A stretch of 64,000 nucleotides of DNA, from the NCBI GenBank assembly GCA_022036555.1, contig CM039133.1, positions 48,126,718 through 48,190,717 on the forward strand, given 5' to 3'. Position 1 is the stretch's first letter. Every line of letters begins with the position of its first letter. Positions 21,671 to 33,043 of this stretch are shown here, piece by piece. This stretch comes from Microstegium vimineum (lineage: Eukaryota; Streptophyta; Magnoliopsida; Poales; Poaceae). The notes under the pieces were generated by a model that was not told the origin of the DNA, ran no database searches, and worked only from the letters and a program-made list of their open reading frames with translations. Made by a program: the position numbers and the translations under genes.

Positions 21671-22543
21671 GGGCCTGTTTGTTTCCATAGAATTAGGCTG
21701 AATTGGAATTAGATTTTAGGACGGGCCTGTTTGGCCGAACTCTGAATTGGAAATCAACATTCTAGTAACTTTCCTGGCCCAAATAGAAAGCCTACTACAG
21801 ATTCTTAGCCTCTCAGATGGAAAACGATTCTAGCAGCTCATCTCTCGACTTCCCTTCCTCCCGACGCCTCTCTGCTCTCCCCTCCCAACGTCCCATGACG
21901 GCTAACCAGATCGCGATCTCCCCCGGGATCGAGCACGGCGAGTGGCGGAGGCAGGCCGGCGCCGAACCAGATCGGGATCTCCCCCGGGATCGCGAACCCG
22001 GAGGCGTTGAAGCGGGCGAGCGCGGTGAGGATGCGCAGCCCGTCGAGCGCGACGCGCGGCGGGGGCAGGTTGGCGGCGGCGGAGGCCAGGTGCGTGCGGC
22101 GGAGACCCGCGACGGTGACGCCCACCACGCGGCTGCCGATGCAGTCCACCCCTGCCCACCGCGCGCAGGGGTCGATCTTCAGCGGCTAGTCCCGCGCGCG
22201 TAGCCCCATCGAGGCAGGTCCGTCCGCGACTGACAGCAGCGGCTGCGTATGCGCCTGCGCCACGGTCGCCGCAGTGCAGCAGTGCACCAAGCAGCACAGC
22301 AGCGCGCAGTGAGCGGCCAGCAGTGAGTGCAGTCACACACATGTTTACTATATACTCCGTATTTCAATATCTGAGCATCCAAACAGTATTTGGAATATAA
22401 TTCTAGGAATGTGTTTCCACGTACATCCAAACAAGATAATTGAAATGAATCAGATTCTCAGTAATTTAATTCCAATTGAATCGAATTACTAGAATTGTAT
22501 TCCTAGAATGAGTTTCAATTCCACGGAAACAAACTCCTTAGTG
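21671..22543. mobile_element. Pack-type TIR element carrying a captured gene fragment
   Basis: The left end GGCCTGTTTGTTTCCATAG pairs with the complement of the right end (CACGGAAACAAACTCC), both continuing into related AATTGGAATT stretches. The 870-bp interval has AT-rich ends and a sharply GC-rich centre (about 21840-22260). On the minus strand the centre encodes part of a leucine-rich-repeat receptor kinase. That combination is what transposons with captured host exons look like. The superfamily and target duplication were not resolved. Confidence 0.6.
21838..22185 (-). pseudogene. Captured LRR receptor-like kinase ectodomain fragment
   Basis: The minus strand reads KIDPCARWAGVDCIGSRVVG, then VTVAGLRRTHLAS, LDGLRILTALARFNASGF and IPGEIPIWFGAGLPPPLAVL. 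The W-x-GV-x-C motif and the GxIPxWFG repeat are characteristic of the N-terminal cap and first repeats of LRR receptor-like kinases. There is no signal peptide, membrane segment or kinase. Beyond the Pack-type element nothing continues the gene, so this is a fragment and not a truncated resident gene. Confidence 0.7.
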
Positions 22544-24145
22544 AAATTTGATACAGGGACCCAAGGAGTATAGTACTACTCCAAATGCATTAGCACTTGT
22601 TTAATAAATTATTTGCTATCCGTCTCAGTACAAATAAATTACATTTTATTTCCACATTCTCAACACCACAAGACCGTATTGTTGAGAAACAATAACCAAA
22701 ACACCTGATATGTTCTACTAGTAATTATTTTCGGTATGCTCTATGAATCACGGTCATGATACTGACATGATAGCTTGTTAGATTTGTGCATCTTATTAAT
22801 TATTTATTGCACTGTGTTGTCATCTGTGTTGTTCAAATTCTACTAGATCAATCCTGGAGATTAGATGTATATGCTAGTAGATCATTTTTTTTTCTTGAAC
22901 AAACATGTTGGACATGCCGGATCGAGCTCTACATAGTCTTTTTAATTAACATATTGCTCTCACTACCGTTGTACTAAAACCACACCGCCCGAAGCGTAAT
23001 GCCTAAATCTGTCGTTGTTCGGCTTGTGCTACTCGCATACCATTGTTGAGTGGCCAATATGCTTTTGCTCTCCACTACGGTGGTGCAACCTCGTCGTCGC
23101 CTGTTGCGGCAACACTATCTTTCCTCGATATGCTCATATCGTGGTTTAATGCAATCAATCCATCGTGGTGTGGTAATTGTCGTGCCTACGATTGGTGCAC
23201 GTATGATTGATGCACGTAAATTTAGATGGTTGTGCTGTCATGTAGCTATTTTATGTGTTTGAAAAGCCCTGAAGGTTTATTGCTTATGAGCTTGAGCATA
23301 TGGCATATATATATTTTTGCTATTATAAAACCTGAAGTTAAATATAATAGCAGAAATATTTATGGTAGCGGTATTTTATGCAATATTTTATGATTTGGAC
23401 ACGACATGTCTCTTTTAGAGTAATAATTAATTTGAATATTATGCTTTTTCAAATCTTTAATCTAGAAGCTAAATCTTCTAGGTTTATAAGCTTCCATAAA
23501 TTTTGTGTTAAAATAGTTTTAACCCCTTGGAAGTTTTCATATTGATTTGATATTGTCTTTGCAATATTCATATGTATGATTATGTTTTCTATGGGTTATA
23601 TAATCCTAAAGTATTATCATAAGACCAATATAAATACCCTAGAAAGAAAAGCACGTATGCTTGGAAAACAATGGGAAATAAACGAAACACGTATGATTTA
23701 GAAGACCATTTTTTCGCTCTCTAGCACTTTCTTTTGCTTTGGTTATTTACCCGAAGTAACTTGAAGAAAAACCATTGCATAAGACTTGTTGGTATGTTAC
23801 ATCTTAATTTGGGATTCATTTTGTATTTTTCCCTGGAGGAAAGCTAATACCCTATCAGGTATAATTGTCAAACATGATTATATAGTAGCTAGTTGGGTCA
23901 ACATAAGACCTGAAGTCACTATGTGTGCCCTTGTCTCGAATGAGTATGAGGTGTTGTCCTATTTTGTGCCTTTAAGCTAATAGATAATACATTCCCTTGG
24001 CAACAAGAAGTTGCTATAAAAATATGAAATTGATTAATATTTTGAGATTTTTTAGTTAGTGCGAAAGCATGATACTTCTTCCCGATGAAGAAAATTTATG
24101 AAACCCTGAAGTGTTCATAAAACTCAGAATTAAAGGTACCCACAG

Positions 24146-27100
24146 TGTAACACCCGGGTGTTAATCTCTTAATTAAAATTTGATCATGTCATCATACGCA
24201 TTAAGCATCATTCATTTGTTTGAAAACCTGGATATGCATTGAACTAAAATGAGTTTACTTGCTTATGTTTGATCATTTGCTTGAATGCAAGTCATCTTTT
24301 CAAATTCTCAAATTAAAAATTTGAAATCCAAAGCCTTTTCCCAGAGGGGGTGGATTAAACCCTAAACATGATTTTCAAAATCTATAAAGTTTTTGCTTAT
24401 GGTTGTTTAAGCAAGGTTGTAGATCTTGAAATTTTGAACATCTTTCGTGTTCAAAGTTTTTCCTGAAAACCCCTAGAAGCTTGAGCATTTTTGCAAAATA
24501 GCCACAGGTCAGTTCTGTCCCTTCCTCGAGCAGTTGCATGGCGGGGTTGAACTCGACGTCGCTCCTGGCCGACACTTGTCGACACCCGTGTGACTCCTGT
24601 CCATGGACTCACGTCTTGTCGTGTACGTGGCGAAATCTCGGAACCTGTTGCCGTCTTTAAAAGCGGGGCACCATCCTCTCTGTCTCCCTTTCCACGCCAC
24701 CGCTCTACTCTAATCTGCTCTGCTTTGCTCCGCCGAGCGCTCCACCTCCATTGACGAACTCGTCCGAGCTCGTTAGCCACTTCCAACCACTCAATCCTTC
24801 GCCATTGTCTTCGCTTTGATCTCACGCCTCCTCGTGTCAAGTTGGTTGAAGTCGTCGAGCTTGCTTTCGTTCAGAGCGGATCCGTCTTCCTCGGCTCCGA
24901 CGAGAGCGCCGCTGCTCTGGTCAGTCCTCGACCTGGCTACGCAGGAGCCGCATTGTCCTTGTATCTTAGGTTTCTTGCTCCTTGTTCATCTCTGATTCTT
25001 GTCGGTTTATCCGTTTCGCAAATGGTGGACCATAGCTCCGGGAACATCTTCGTGCCGCGCAGCTCTTCGTTTCCGCCGGCGCGTTCTCCATCGGCAGTCG
25101 TCTCCGCTTCATCTCCGGCCACGCTTGCTAACGCTTCATGACCAGGGTGAGCTCCTCGACCTCTCCGCTCCACTCGTTTATCCTTGTATCGAGCCTTCGA
25201 GCTCTGTCCTCGAGCGCCGCCGCTGTTCTTGTTCGGCGCGGCGGTGTGTTCGTCGTCTAGCCGTTGTAGTTGATCTTTTCGAGATCTGAGTCTTGCGCTA
25301 GCTTCGTCTAGCCGTCCTGAGTCTGTCTCGAGGGGTAGTTGCCCTCGAGCACGTGCGTGTTCTCTTCGGCGCACGTCGTCAGGTTCCCGTTGACCGCCAT
25401 GGTCATCGATGAGGATGTTGCGTTTAGCTCTGAGTTTGTTTCGTGCGCGCTTCGCGTTGTTTGGGGCCGCTTAGCTTGCTGGAGTTGTTGGTTGAATCGA
25501 TCGAGGCATGTGTCTGGCGGCATGTGTGCGGTCGAGCTCGGTTCACCGCCATGGTCATCGAACGAGGTCAGCTGTGTAGGTTTTAGCCTCGTTTCTGTTG
25601 GGCGTGTTGCTCGCGGTTGTCCTCTGAGTCGATCGAGGCCTTGTCTCTCTGATCGAGTGTCGATCGAGACCTAGCTTCTCTGATCGAGGGTCGATCAAGG
25701 TCTTTCTTCTCCGATCGAGGGTCGATCGAGGCCTAGCTTCTCTGATCGAGGCCTATCTTCATCGATCGAGGCCTATCTTCTTCGATCGAGGCCTAGTTTC
25801 TCCGACCGAGGTCTGTGCTCGACGGTGCGAGATCGGTCGAGCCCCGTTCGACCGCCACCACCCTCGATGAGGTGTCTCTGAGGGTTTGTTTGGGTTGTGG
25901 TGCACCTCGTTGGGTTCGGCTCGGCGAGTCGAAGCAGGTTCGAGGGGTAGCCGTTCGATTTGGTCACCAACGGCGACTCGTCGCCGTGTTTTGTGGTTCT
26001 CGACGCCGCTCGAGCGTATGTGCCTCTGTTGGGCAGGTCTTCGCCATCCGTAGGTTTTGTGCAGGGTTGTTCCGGTTTCCTGTTTAGTTAGTATGTTTTT
26101 AGTTCTGTAATAATGCCCTGTTTAATTATAAAATGTTTAGAAACCCTAATGACTTTAGGCTTTGAGTGATTTTGGATTATTTGATGCAAATGGTCATTGT
26201 CCAGTGACAAACACAAGTTGGACATGCTCGATGTAATGTTGCTTGCTCAGTTCTTTTGGATGTAATTATTAACTTAGATAATCAAGATAAATAGGGTTTA
26301 ATTAATTTGCTTTCTAATCTAGTGTTGCTTTCCTTCATGAAGGGAAGTGGTACTCAAGGTGTAATCTGTTTTAGTCTTCTCTTATGAGCATGTTTGTTTG
26401 AGTTGAGTATCATGTTTACTATTCGAGCATCATCTAAGACATGTCATTATATCGTGTAGATTGTTCGTTGGTTGGGTTGGATACCTCCAGTGAAGAGGTT
26501 TTCTCTCTTGAATCTGAGCCCGAGTTCGTTTATCCCTCCAACCAAGGCAAGCCCCGGTGCATTCAAACACTTCCTTGTATTTAAAATATTTGCTTTAAAT
26601 ACACTTATGTTTATACTATTGCATTACGGTATTCAATCAAATTCCTACTTGATGCATAGCCTTACCTTAAATTATTTATTCATGTACCTTGATACCGTTA
26701 TAAAAATACGAATGTTGCTTTATGCTGCTTAGCAATGCTTAGATCGATAGAGTCAGATGATTTCCTGTCATCTGCGAGAATAGGTGATAACCTGATTGCT
26801 TCGGCAATGGTTCTGTTTTCGAGAAGAATAGCGGATTGTTGCGGCAAATGGCTATGTCTTCTTGATGGAAGTAATAATCTGAGACCGGGCGGACACGGTG
26901 TTGGAGAGCCATCAGCGGTGTCTGGTGAGCGGGTTCTTTTCGCCTGTGTCGATTAGGAACCGTCCGTTGTAGACGTCCAAGGGTTGTGACTTTGGAGTAC
27001 TTATCACATACTCCGGGAAGCTGGACTCTGGCTATTCTCGCTTGAAGAACGGTTAACCCGCACTGGGAGTGGAGAGATGGCGAGAGTGGTGTGTACCCTC

Positions 27101-27986
27101 CAAGTTAGCGAACTGGATGGAGGTGTACTGTGCTCTCGGGTGGCGGAACCCCGGTCTTGGCGAGAGGATCTAGGGAAAGGTAGTCATATGCGTGCTTTAA
27201 GCGGCTGTATATGTCGTGTGATAGGGAAGCCCCAGCTGGGATAAACCGGTTCGAATCGTCGTGTTCCTCGGATATGGAAACATGACCCTGTCCTCTACCG
27301 CGTAGTAATACACTTTAACTGGATACTTGTTGGATCCCTTTATAGATGTTTATTACCTTGTTATCGATCATACATCTAGATCGATACTTGCGTAATCTTA
27401 TGGTTAACATAAATGATTTCAATTCTTTTTATAAATGTTCATTTATGCAAAATTCTTGATTCTCGCAAACCACACCTTGAATCCTATGACTTGCATACTG
27501 TTTTGTCCACCAAATATTTTTTTTCTTTGTCGGATAAGTCTTGTGGAGTACTCCCGTACTCAGGGTTTGTTAACCCCTGTTGCAGATGAGGATCACAACC
27601 CGGTTTGTGTGGCTTCTTGCTGCATGACTGTGGTCAGTGTAGATGAAGATGAAGAATAAACGGTCTTGCTTGACTCTTGGGCAAGAGTACCTTGGTTGTT
27701 CGTTCTTAATCTATCAGCAGCTTGATGTATCTTTATCGTATGACACTAAGTTATGTTTCAAAACTTATGGTTTGTAATATGACTTTAAATTTCTGCTACT
27801 TTGATGTAATATAAAAATTTCGTATTACTTCTGCAATGATTGTAATGAGGTGATCCTGTTCGGAAAGAGGTGGATGACCCACTACAAAGTGCGACACCTG
27901 ATGGGCTAATTAAGATTCAGATCATCTGTTGGGATTAAGTTGGTTAATCCTGACAAGTGAGCCCTATCTTAAGAGGTTCTATCACA
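24146..27986. mobile_element. Very long solo LTR (3.84 kb) nested in the Copia element
   Basis: The element starts TGTAACACCCGGGTGTTAAT and ends TTCTATCACA. The flanking 5-mers are CACAG (24141-24145) and CATAG (27987-27991), a target duplication with one mismatch. There are no protein domains. The middle (24500-26050) is GC-rich and contains a GATCGAGGCC repeat cluster. TG and CA ends plus target duplication indicate a solo LTR. The length suggests a Gypsy or LARD-like family, which I cannot name. Confidence 0.65.
25618..25815. repeat. GATCGAGGCCTAGCTTCTC minisatellite-like cluster
   Basis: About nine degenerate copies of a unit built on GATCGAGG-CTAGCTTCTC lie head to tail with variable spacing, between about 25618 and 25815, inside the long solo LTR. 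Confidence 0.75.
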
Positions 27987-28059
27987 CATAGTCTCTGAAA
28001 TGATATTGGGTATCATAGCGGGAAACCATTGTATTATCTATTTGTAATGTAAGTTGGCT

Positions 28060-30760
28060 GATATGGGTGGAGTGGCTACTCGATAATATACTAGCTAGAG
28101 TCTAGTATACGCCACACCACATCTAATTTATTAAGATCTGCCTGCCAACTACCAGAAGATGGAAAGCAAGAAACAAGTATGAATCCCATGTCAAAGTATA
28201 GCTTGAAGCTAATTTTGATTTTAATCAATTATCATAGTTATCCTAGGATCTGAAAGGACAATTGAATCTTGACAACTACGTATCTCTTAAATTTATTTTT
28301 TACCTATGAAAGTTGCGCTATCAGTTGAGAGTCTATCCCAGAAGGATATTGGTCGTTGTTGCTTTTGATGAGAAGTTTTTTTTTGCATAAGTCAATGACT
28401 TTGCATTAAAATATTATTTCCCAAACAAATGAAACATTCTCGGTCTTATCTGTTCTATTTTGGGAGCTTCTTTTTATGCTGAACAATGAATTGATCCAAA
28501 CTAATATGGAACATGACTATGTTGCAATGAATATAATGATTCAATTTTTCTATATGGTACGAGTAATTGGGTCAAATTTTTGGGCAATAAAAAAGAGCTG
28601 GACTATGAAGTAATTCTGCATCCAAAACACTTGCTCTGCAACCATGGTTGAATGTCATATTCTTGATATCATACTTATGCACATCAATCTTACTGCGTCT
28701 GAAAGCGCAATGCCCACCATTGATTGTCTTTTCTCATGCATATGACCTTGAAGGTTAATATACGTAATAGACTAATTGATTGTCAATTATACAACAATTG
28801 GTGAGCATTGATCCCTGAAGGATTGTTATGGTCCGATAATGGGTTATGTCAATAACTATATGTGTTAAGTCAAGAAGGTTGCATATGCATTTGTTGAACT
28901 AAGAACTTGTAGAACAAAGGTTTATAATTCACCAGAAGTTGTGAACTTAATAAGAAGTTGAGTATACTCCTCCTGTAGAAGGAAATACATGCAGTATTCA
29001 TGCAACTGCATTAACAAAGTCCAAGCTCACTGCATATATCGACCCCCTAATATTAAAGTGTGTAATATTTCCTAAATGAATCACCACTAAACCATACATA
29101 TATACCACTAGAAGTTGGTAAATGGGGTTTTTTAGTATGCTATTAAATATCTCGGCATTAGGGGGAGACGAATGCCCATTTTAAGGAATGCCTTGATATT
29201 TATGGATCAAAACGCACAAATATAAAAACTCATAGCATGGAGTTATGCCAGTTAATTTTTGTATCTATGAGGAGGAACTAGATTGTTTAAAATCTAAATG
29301 GATGCTTCTACCCGAAGTAGATGTGGATATACCCGGGATTAATTTCATATCCACTTGACCTTGGCGTTTTGATCAAATTATGCAGGGACGCCTGCAATTA
29401 AGATCTAGAGGCCTAAGTCACAAGCATATGTTCATAAAGAAAATTCACACTATGTGTGACAAAACTCCTCTATTCCTCCTATAGAGAAATCACCCAGTTG
29501 GTGAGTTACCTCCCGATGAGGTTCATCCTGGAGATGAAAATCCTAGCAATGTGCGCGTAATATAAACCTAGGAATATGGAACAATAATGGATCTATCGTT
29601 TTGAGAAATAACAAAGATTGTTATTAAGTCGGAAAAAATGTGTCGACACTTGTTTACCTCTATAATTGCTAGATGAGTCTCTTTATGAGAACCCGGATTC
29701 GGAATAAAGTCCATGGCAAAAGTGCTTGAAGCTCTCATATCGGGTCAAATGAAATATGCAATTGAGGTTGAACCAAAAATCGCTAAGTGAATATCTTGAA
29801 CCTGATGTTCGGATAATCATGGGTCTTAATTGACTAAAGGGTGGTGAAAAGCGATGGTTCAAAAGGTCTTAATAGAGACCAGTTCCGACATAAGTTTTAC
29901 AAAATATGTTCCGCTATGAATCTGGCTAATGGCATGAACTTAAATATGCAGTTATTGGATTCTGAAAATCCATGGAGAGCAACATCAAAATCTCGTACCA
30001 ATATTATAAACCCCTAAAGTTTTTTTCCTAAAGGAATATATGGTTATAGTCTGAATGCACCAAATAAATGAATTCCCTGGAAGGAATAAAGACCCATGTG
30101 AGACCCGAGATGTAAGAGTGAAAAGAGGAACTCAAATGAACAAAAGTATATGTATGTGTACTTATGATATAATGTGTTTTCCACCTGAAGATTTGGAATT
30201 GGAGTATCCTCGCTAAAAGCCTATATGGTATTTTGGTGCTACTAGCAATACTTTCCCCAGCATGCTAGAAATACAGACTTGTGATGTTTTATTATGTATT
30301 GAAGATAAAGGTTCTCGAAGAATCTAGAATCAATCCCAGAAGGAGTTAAGACAATACTTAGATATCTAAATGACACTCAAGATCTCGGTCTATATTTCCG
30401 AAGAATCAGGACCTAAGATTGATTGGCTACAGCGGATGACTAACCATATCCAGAAGTTATGTGGTCCTAATACCGTTGATACCCCACCATTATTTATGAG
30501 GATAATGAAGCATGTGTTGCATAAATGCAAATGGGCTATATTAAGAGTAATATGATTAAGCATATATCTCCTAAATTTTCTATACTCACGAACTCCAGAA
30601 GCAGGGTGAGATAAATATCTTCAAAGTCCAGTCATGTGACAATATAGTAGATTTGTTCACTAAGTCTTTACTAGCTACTGCATTCAGAAAATGTATCCAT
30701 GATATTGGTATTAGACGACTGAGAGACTTGCAAAGTTCAGGGGGAGATCGCCCCTGAATT
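28060..30760 (+). pseudogene. Copia pol remnant (reverse transcriptase and RNase H)
   Basis: The best-preserved part is the RNase H end near 30330-30760. In changing frames it reads GVKTILRYLNDTQDLGLYFR, IYEDNEACVAQMQMGYIKSN, HISPKF and LFTKSLLATAF, all Copia hallmarks. An ALGGDE motif near 29160 marks the integrase/RT junction seen in grass Copia elements. Stops and indels are frequent, so it has been non-functional for a long time. Confidence 0.8.
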
Positions 30761-31000
30761 GCCCTTGATACTGGGTCCAGAAGATCCTGAAATTTATAAT
30801 CCTGAATGCTATAAAATGTCTTGAAGACAATCGTTGTACTCTTTTTTCCATAAATGAGTTTTCCAGAAGTTTCTCGTAATGGTTTTTAATGAGGCAACAA
30901 GTGCAATACATCTAGCGGCACTATGTACTCTTTCTCCATATTTTTACCACTGGGTTTTTAGGAGTTTTAATGAGACATGAGTTGATCGCGGTATTCGCCC

Positions 31001-31009
31001 AAGGGGGAG
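31001..31009 (+). other. Copia polypurine tract
   Basis: AAGGGGGAG lies directly before the 3' LTR start TGTTGAG, the usual position of the plus-strand primer site. Confidence 0.75.
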
Positions 31010-31270
31010 TGTTGAGAAACAATAACTCTACGGATAATTATGGGCTCATACCAAATATACCCCTGAAGAGTTAAGACTATATAAAGGAACATGTACCCAT
31101 CTATAATAGAAGAAGAGAATACAAGTTCCACAATATTGACGGTCATGTGTTCATCTATTATGCTATTGGGAAGGGAGATGGAATATCATCTACAACTTTT
31201 ACACGTCTCTTCTTGGGATCGGGAACGAGAAAACGGATCTGACGATCCGTGCATAGGCCGATTCTTAACA
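31010..31270 (+). repeat. Copia 3' LTR
   Basis: It begins TGTTGAG and ends CTTAACA (inverted ends with one mismatch). It contains a promoter-like ACTATATAAAGGAAC near 31076 and is followed by the CGAAT flanking 5-mer. Confidence 0.75.
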
Positions 31271-31486
31271 CGAATAACAAGCTGGAGAGCATCATATTAT
31301 TGGGCTAATGAAAAAGCAGCACGCACACCACTGAAACAGCCAAGCTTTTGGTGGAAAAAATCTAAATAAAGACAAACATATATACCGCCTTGATTCGATT
31401 CCGACAGGAGCGCGGCTTTGTTATTTAAAAAAGACCATCATCACTCTCACTCAAAATTGAAAAGAAGAAGAAGAGCACCATCACCA

Positions 31487-32935
31487 TCATCCACGCACGC
31501 AAACGCTACAACTTATCTGGTTATGGTGATGCTGGCCAGCAGGAGAGACAGCAAAGAGCTGATCGACGACGACTGGCCCTTGCTGCCCCTCGTCACTGCC
31601 CGCCTTGGGTTCTGCCGCCATGGTCGTCGTGTCCAGATGCCAGAAGTCGTCGCCGCCTTCTTCACCGATGCCTTTCCTGTCAGAGGGGAAGATGACGAAC
31701 AGGAAGCTGGCGAGGAACGCGACGGCCAGCGGCAGGAGGGTGAGGAACTCCCTCCACTGCGTGGAGTCCTCCGGGACAAGGCAGCCCTGCACGCCGGCGT
31801 CGCAGAAGGCGAGGGCCACAAACACGGCGGCGCTGACGACGGCGTGCAGGAAGTCACGCGGCCTAATACTCTTTGCTCTGCACACTCTCTCCCAATCGTC
31901 TCTTTCTCGCAAGTTCTTGGGCGTGTGCGCGTGGTTGAAGAGCGCGATGCCCTTAGGGGTGGCCAGCCCATAGTGGGTGTGGCCGTCCGGGTCGGTGACG
32001 CTGTCGGTGAAGCTGAGCACCGCGCACATCAAGGTGAGGAGGCCGATGAGCCCCCAGGTGAAGGCGAAGTTGACGCGGTGGCCGGTGCACTCGCCGCCGT
32101 TGGTGAAGGACGGCGCCATCGTCTGGAACGCCAGCGTGGTGCCGGTCGGCAGGAGCTTCGACAACGTCGCGGCCGCCCCCAGCAGCGTTTTGGCCTTACG
32201 CTCCTCCAACTCTTCTTTCTTGGTCTTTTTTGCGACCTCAGTGGAAGTGGACGATCCGGCATTTTTCTCACCGGCGCCGCCCCAAGCGCCGCCGCCGTCC
32301 TCGCCGATGCCCTTCCTGGTGGTGGGGAAGATGATGAACAGGAAGGTGGCGAGGAACCCGACGGCCAGCGGAAGGTGGTTGAAGAAATCCTTCCACGGCC
32401 GCGACTTCTTCTTGATCAGGCACCCCTGGACGCCGGCGTCACAGAAAGCCAGCGCCAGGAACACGGCGGCGCTGACGACGGCGTGCAGGACATCCTCCGG
32501 CCTTCGCCTCCGCTTCCTCAGCTCGAGCTTATCGACCTTCGACTCCCTGACGAGGGCGCCGCCGTTGAAGAGCCTCAAGCCCCTGGAGGTGACCACCCCG
32601 TAGTGGATGGTGCGGCCGTCGTCCTTGCCGGTGATGCTGTCGGTGAAGTTGAGCGCCGCGGAGAGCAGCGTGAGGAAGACGATGAGGCCGCAGGTGAAGG
32701 CGAAGTTGACGTCGTGGCCGTTGCACTCGCCGCCCCTGGTGAAGGACGGCGCCATCGTCTGGAACGCTAGCGTGGTGCCCGTCGGCAGCAGCTTCGACAG
32801 CCCCGCCGCCGAGCCCAGCGACCTGTCCAAGATTGGCCGTTTCTTCTTGGAGCCGTCGTCGTCCTGGTTAGTCCTCTTGTTGGTGCCGGCTTGGCCATCG
32901 GATTGCTGCTGATTGCTGCTGCTGTCATCGGCCAT
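31487..32935 (-). CDS. Double-domain DUF679 (DMP) membrane protein
   Basis: DMP proteins are plant-specific four-helix membrane proteins; members act in gamete fusion, senescence and the endomembrane system. I chose the ATG at 32935, giving 482 residues, because a TATA box at 32991-32998 would start transcription near 32963, downstream of the in-frame ATG at 32980. Typical DMPs have one domain and about 200 residues; this one has two. Domain 1 (about 45-212) shows SKLLPTGTTLAFQTMAPSF (47-65), a second helix near 77-98, HAVVSAAVFLALAFCDAGVQ (151-170) and LPLAVGFLATFLFIIFP (188-204). Domain 2 (about 258-424) repeats all four: 259-277, 288-310, 364-383 and 401-417. A lysine/glutamate linker (about 213-250) joins them. 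The N-terminus is polar and charged, and the C-terminal 60 residues are unique. The frame is intact through both halves and the DNA of the halves is also similar, so a tandem duplication followed by fusion is likely. Confidence 0.9.
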   Translation of the reverse strand: MADDSSSNQQQSDGQAGTNKRTNQDDDGSKKKRPILDRSLGSAAGLSKLLPTGTTLAFQTMAPSFTRGGECNGHDVNFAFTCGLIVFLTLLSAALNFTDSITGKDDGRTIHYGVVTSRGLRLFNGGALVRESKVDKLELRKRRRRPEDVLHAVVSAAVFLALAFCDAGVQGCLIKKKSRPWKDFFNHLPLAVGFLATFLFIIFPTTRKGIGEDGGGAWGGAGEKNAGSSTSTEVAKKTKKEELEERKAKTLLGAAATLSKLLPTGTTLAFQTMAPSFTNGGECTGHRVNFAFTWGLIGLLTLMCAVLSFTDSVTDPDGHTHYGLATPKGIALFNHAHTPKNLRERDDWERVCRAKSIRPRDFLHAVVSAAVFVALAFCDAGVQGCLVPEDSTQWREFLTLLPLAVAFLASFLFVIFPSDRKGIGEEGGDDFWHLDTTTMAAEPKAGSDEGQQGPVVVDQLFAVSPAGQHHHNQISCSVCVRG

Positions 32936-32990
32936 GGTCGACGTGCAGTGTGCAAGCTTGCTACGATCGATAGACTGCATGCATGGCCCT

Positions 32991-32998
32991 TTTATATA
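32991..32998 (-). promoter_or_regulatory. TATA box of the DMP gene
   Basis: The minus strand reads TATATAAA, 56 bases upstream of the chosen ATG. A start of transcription 25-35 bases downstream would leave a leader of roughly 30 bases. This also decides the start codon. Confidence 0.7.
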
Positions 32999-33043
32999 CA
33001 CAGCAGCGTCCAGGCCCAGCCCAGGGTGGCAGCCTGGCAGAGT

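Larger units (their letters stand above)
22680..31270 (+). mobile_element. Degenerate Copia retrotransposon with nested solo LTR
   Basis: The 3' LTR (31010-31270) and the polypurine tract are clear. The left end repeats only the first 17 or so bases of the LTR (TGTTGAGAAACAATAAC) at 22680, after which the 5' LTR is not recognisable. The flanking 5-mers are CGTAT (22675-22679) and CGAAT (31271-31275), a plausible target duplication with one mismatch. Remnants of Copia pol, with many stops, run from about 28060 to 30760. A 3.8-kb solo LTR is inserted at 24146-27986. Gag and integrase are not recognisable between 23000 and 24140. Confidence 0.75.

Noticed and set aside
23000..24140. Possible gag or integrase of the Copia element
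   Set aside because: I looked for zinc knuckles and HHCC or DDE motifs in all frames and saw none; the stretch is too decayed or is unrelated sequence.
31418..32770. 450-codon plus-strand frame across the DMP gene
   Set aside because: It is the antisense of the double DMP protein, with charge-biased low-complexity sequence and no recognisable domain.
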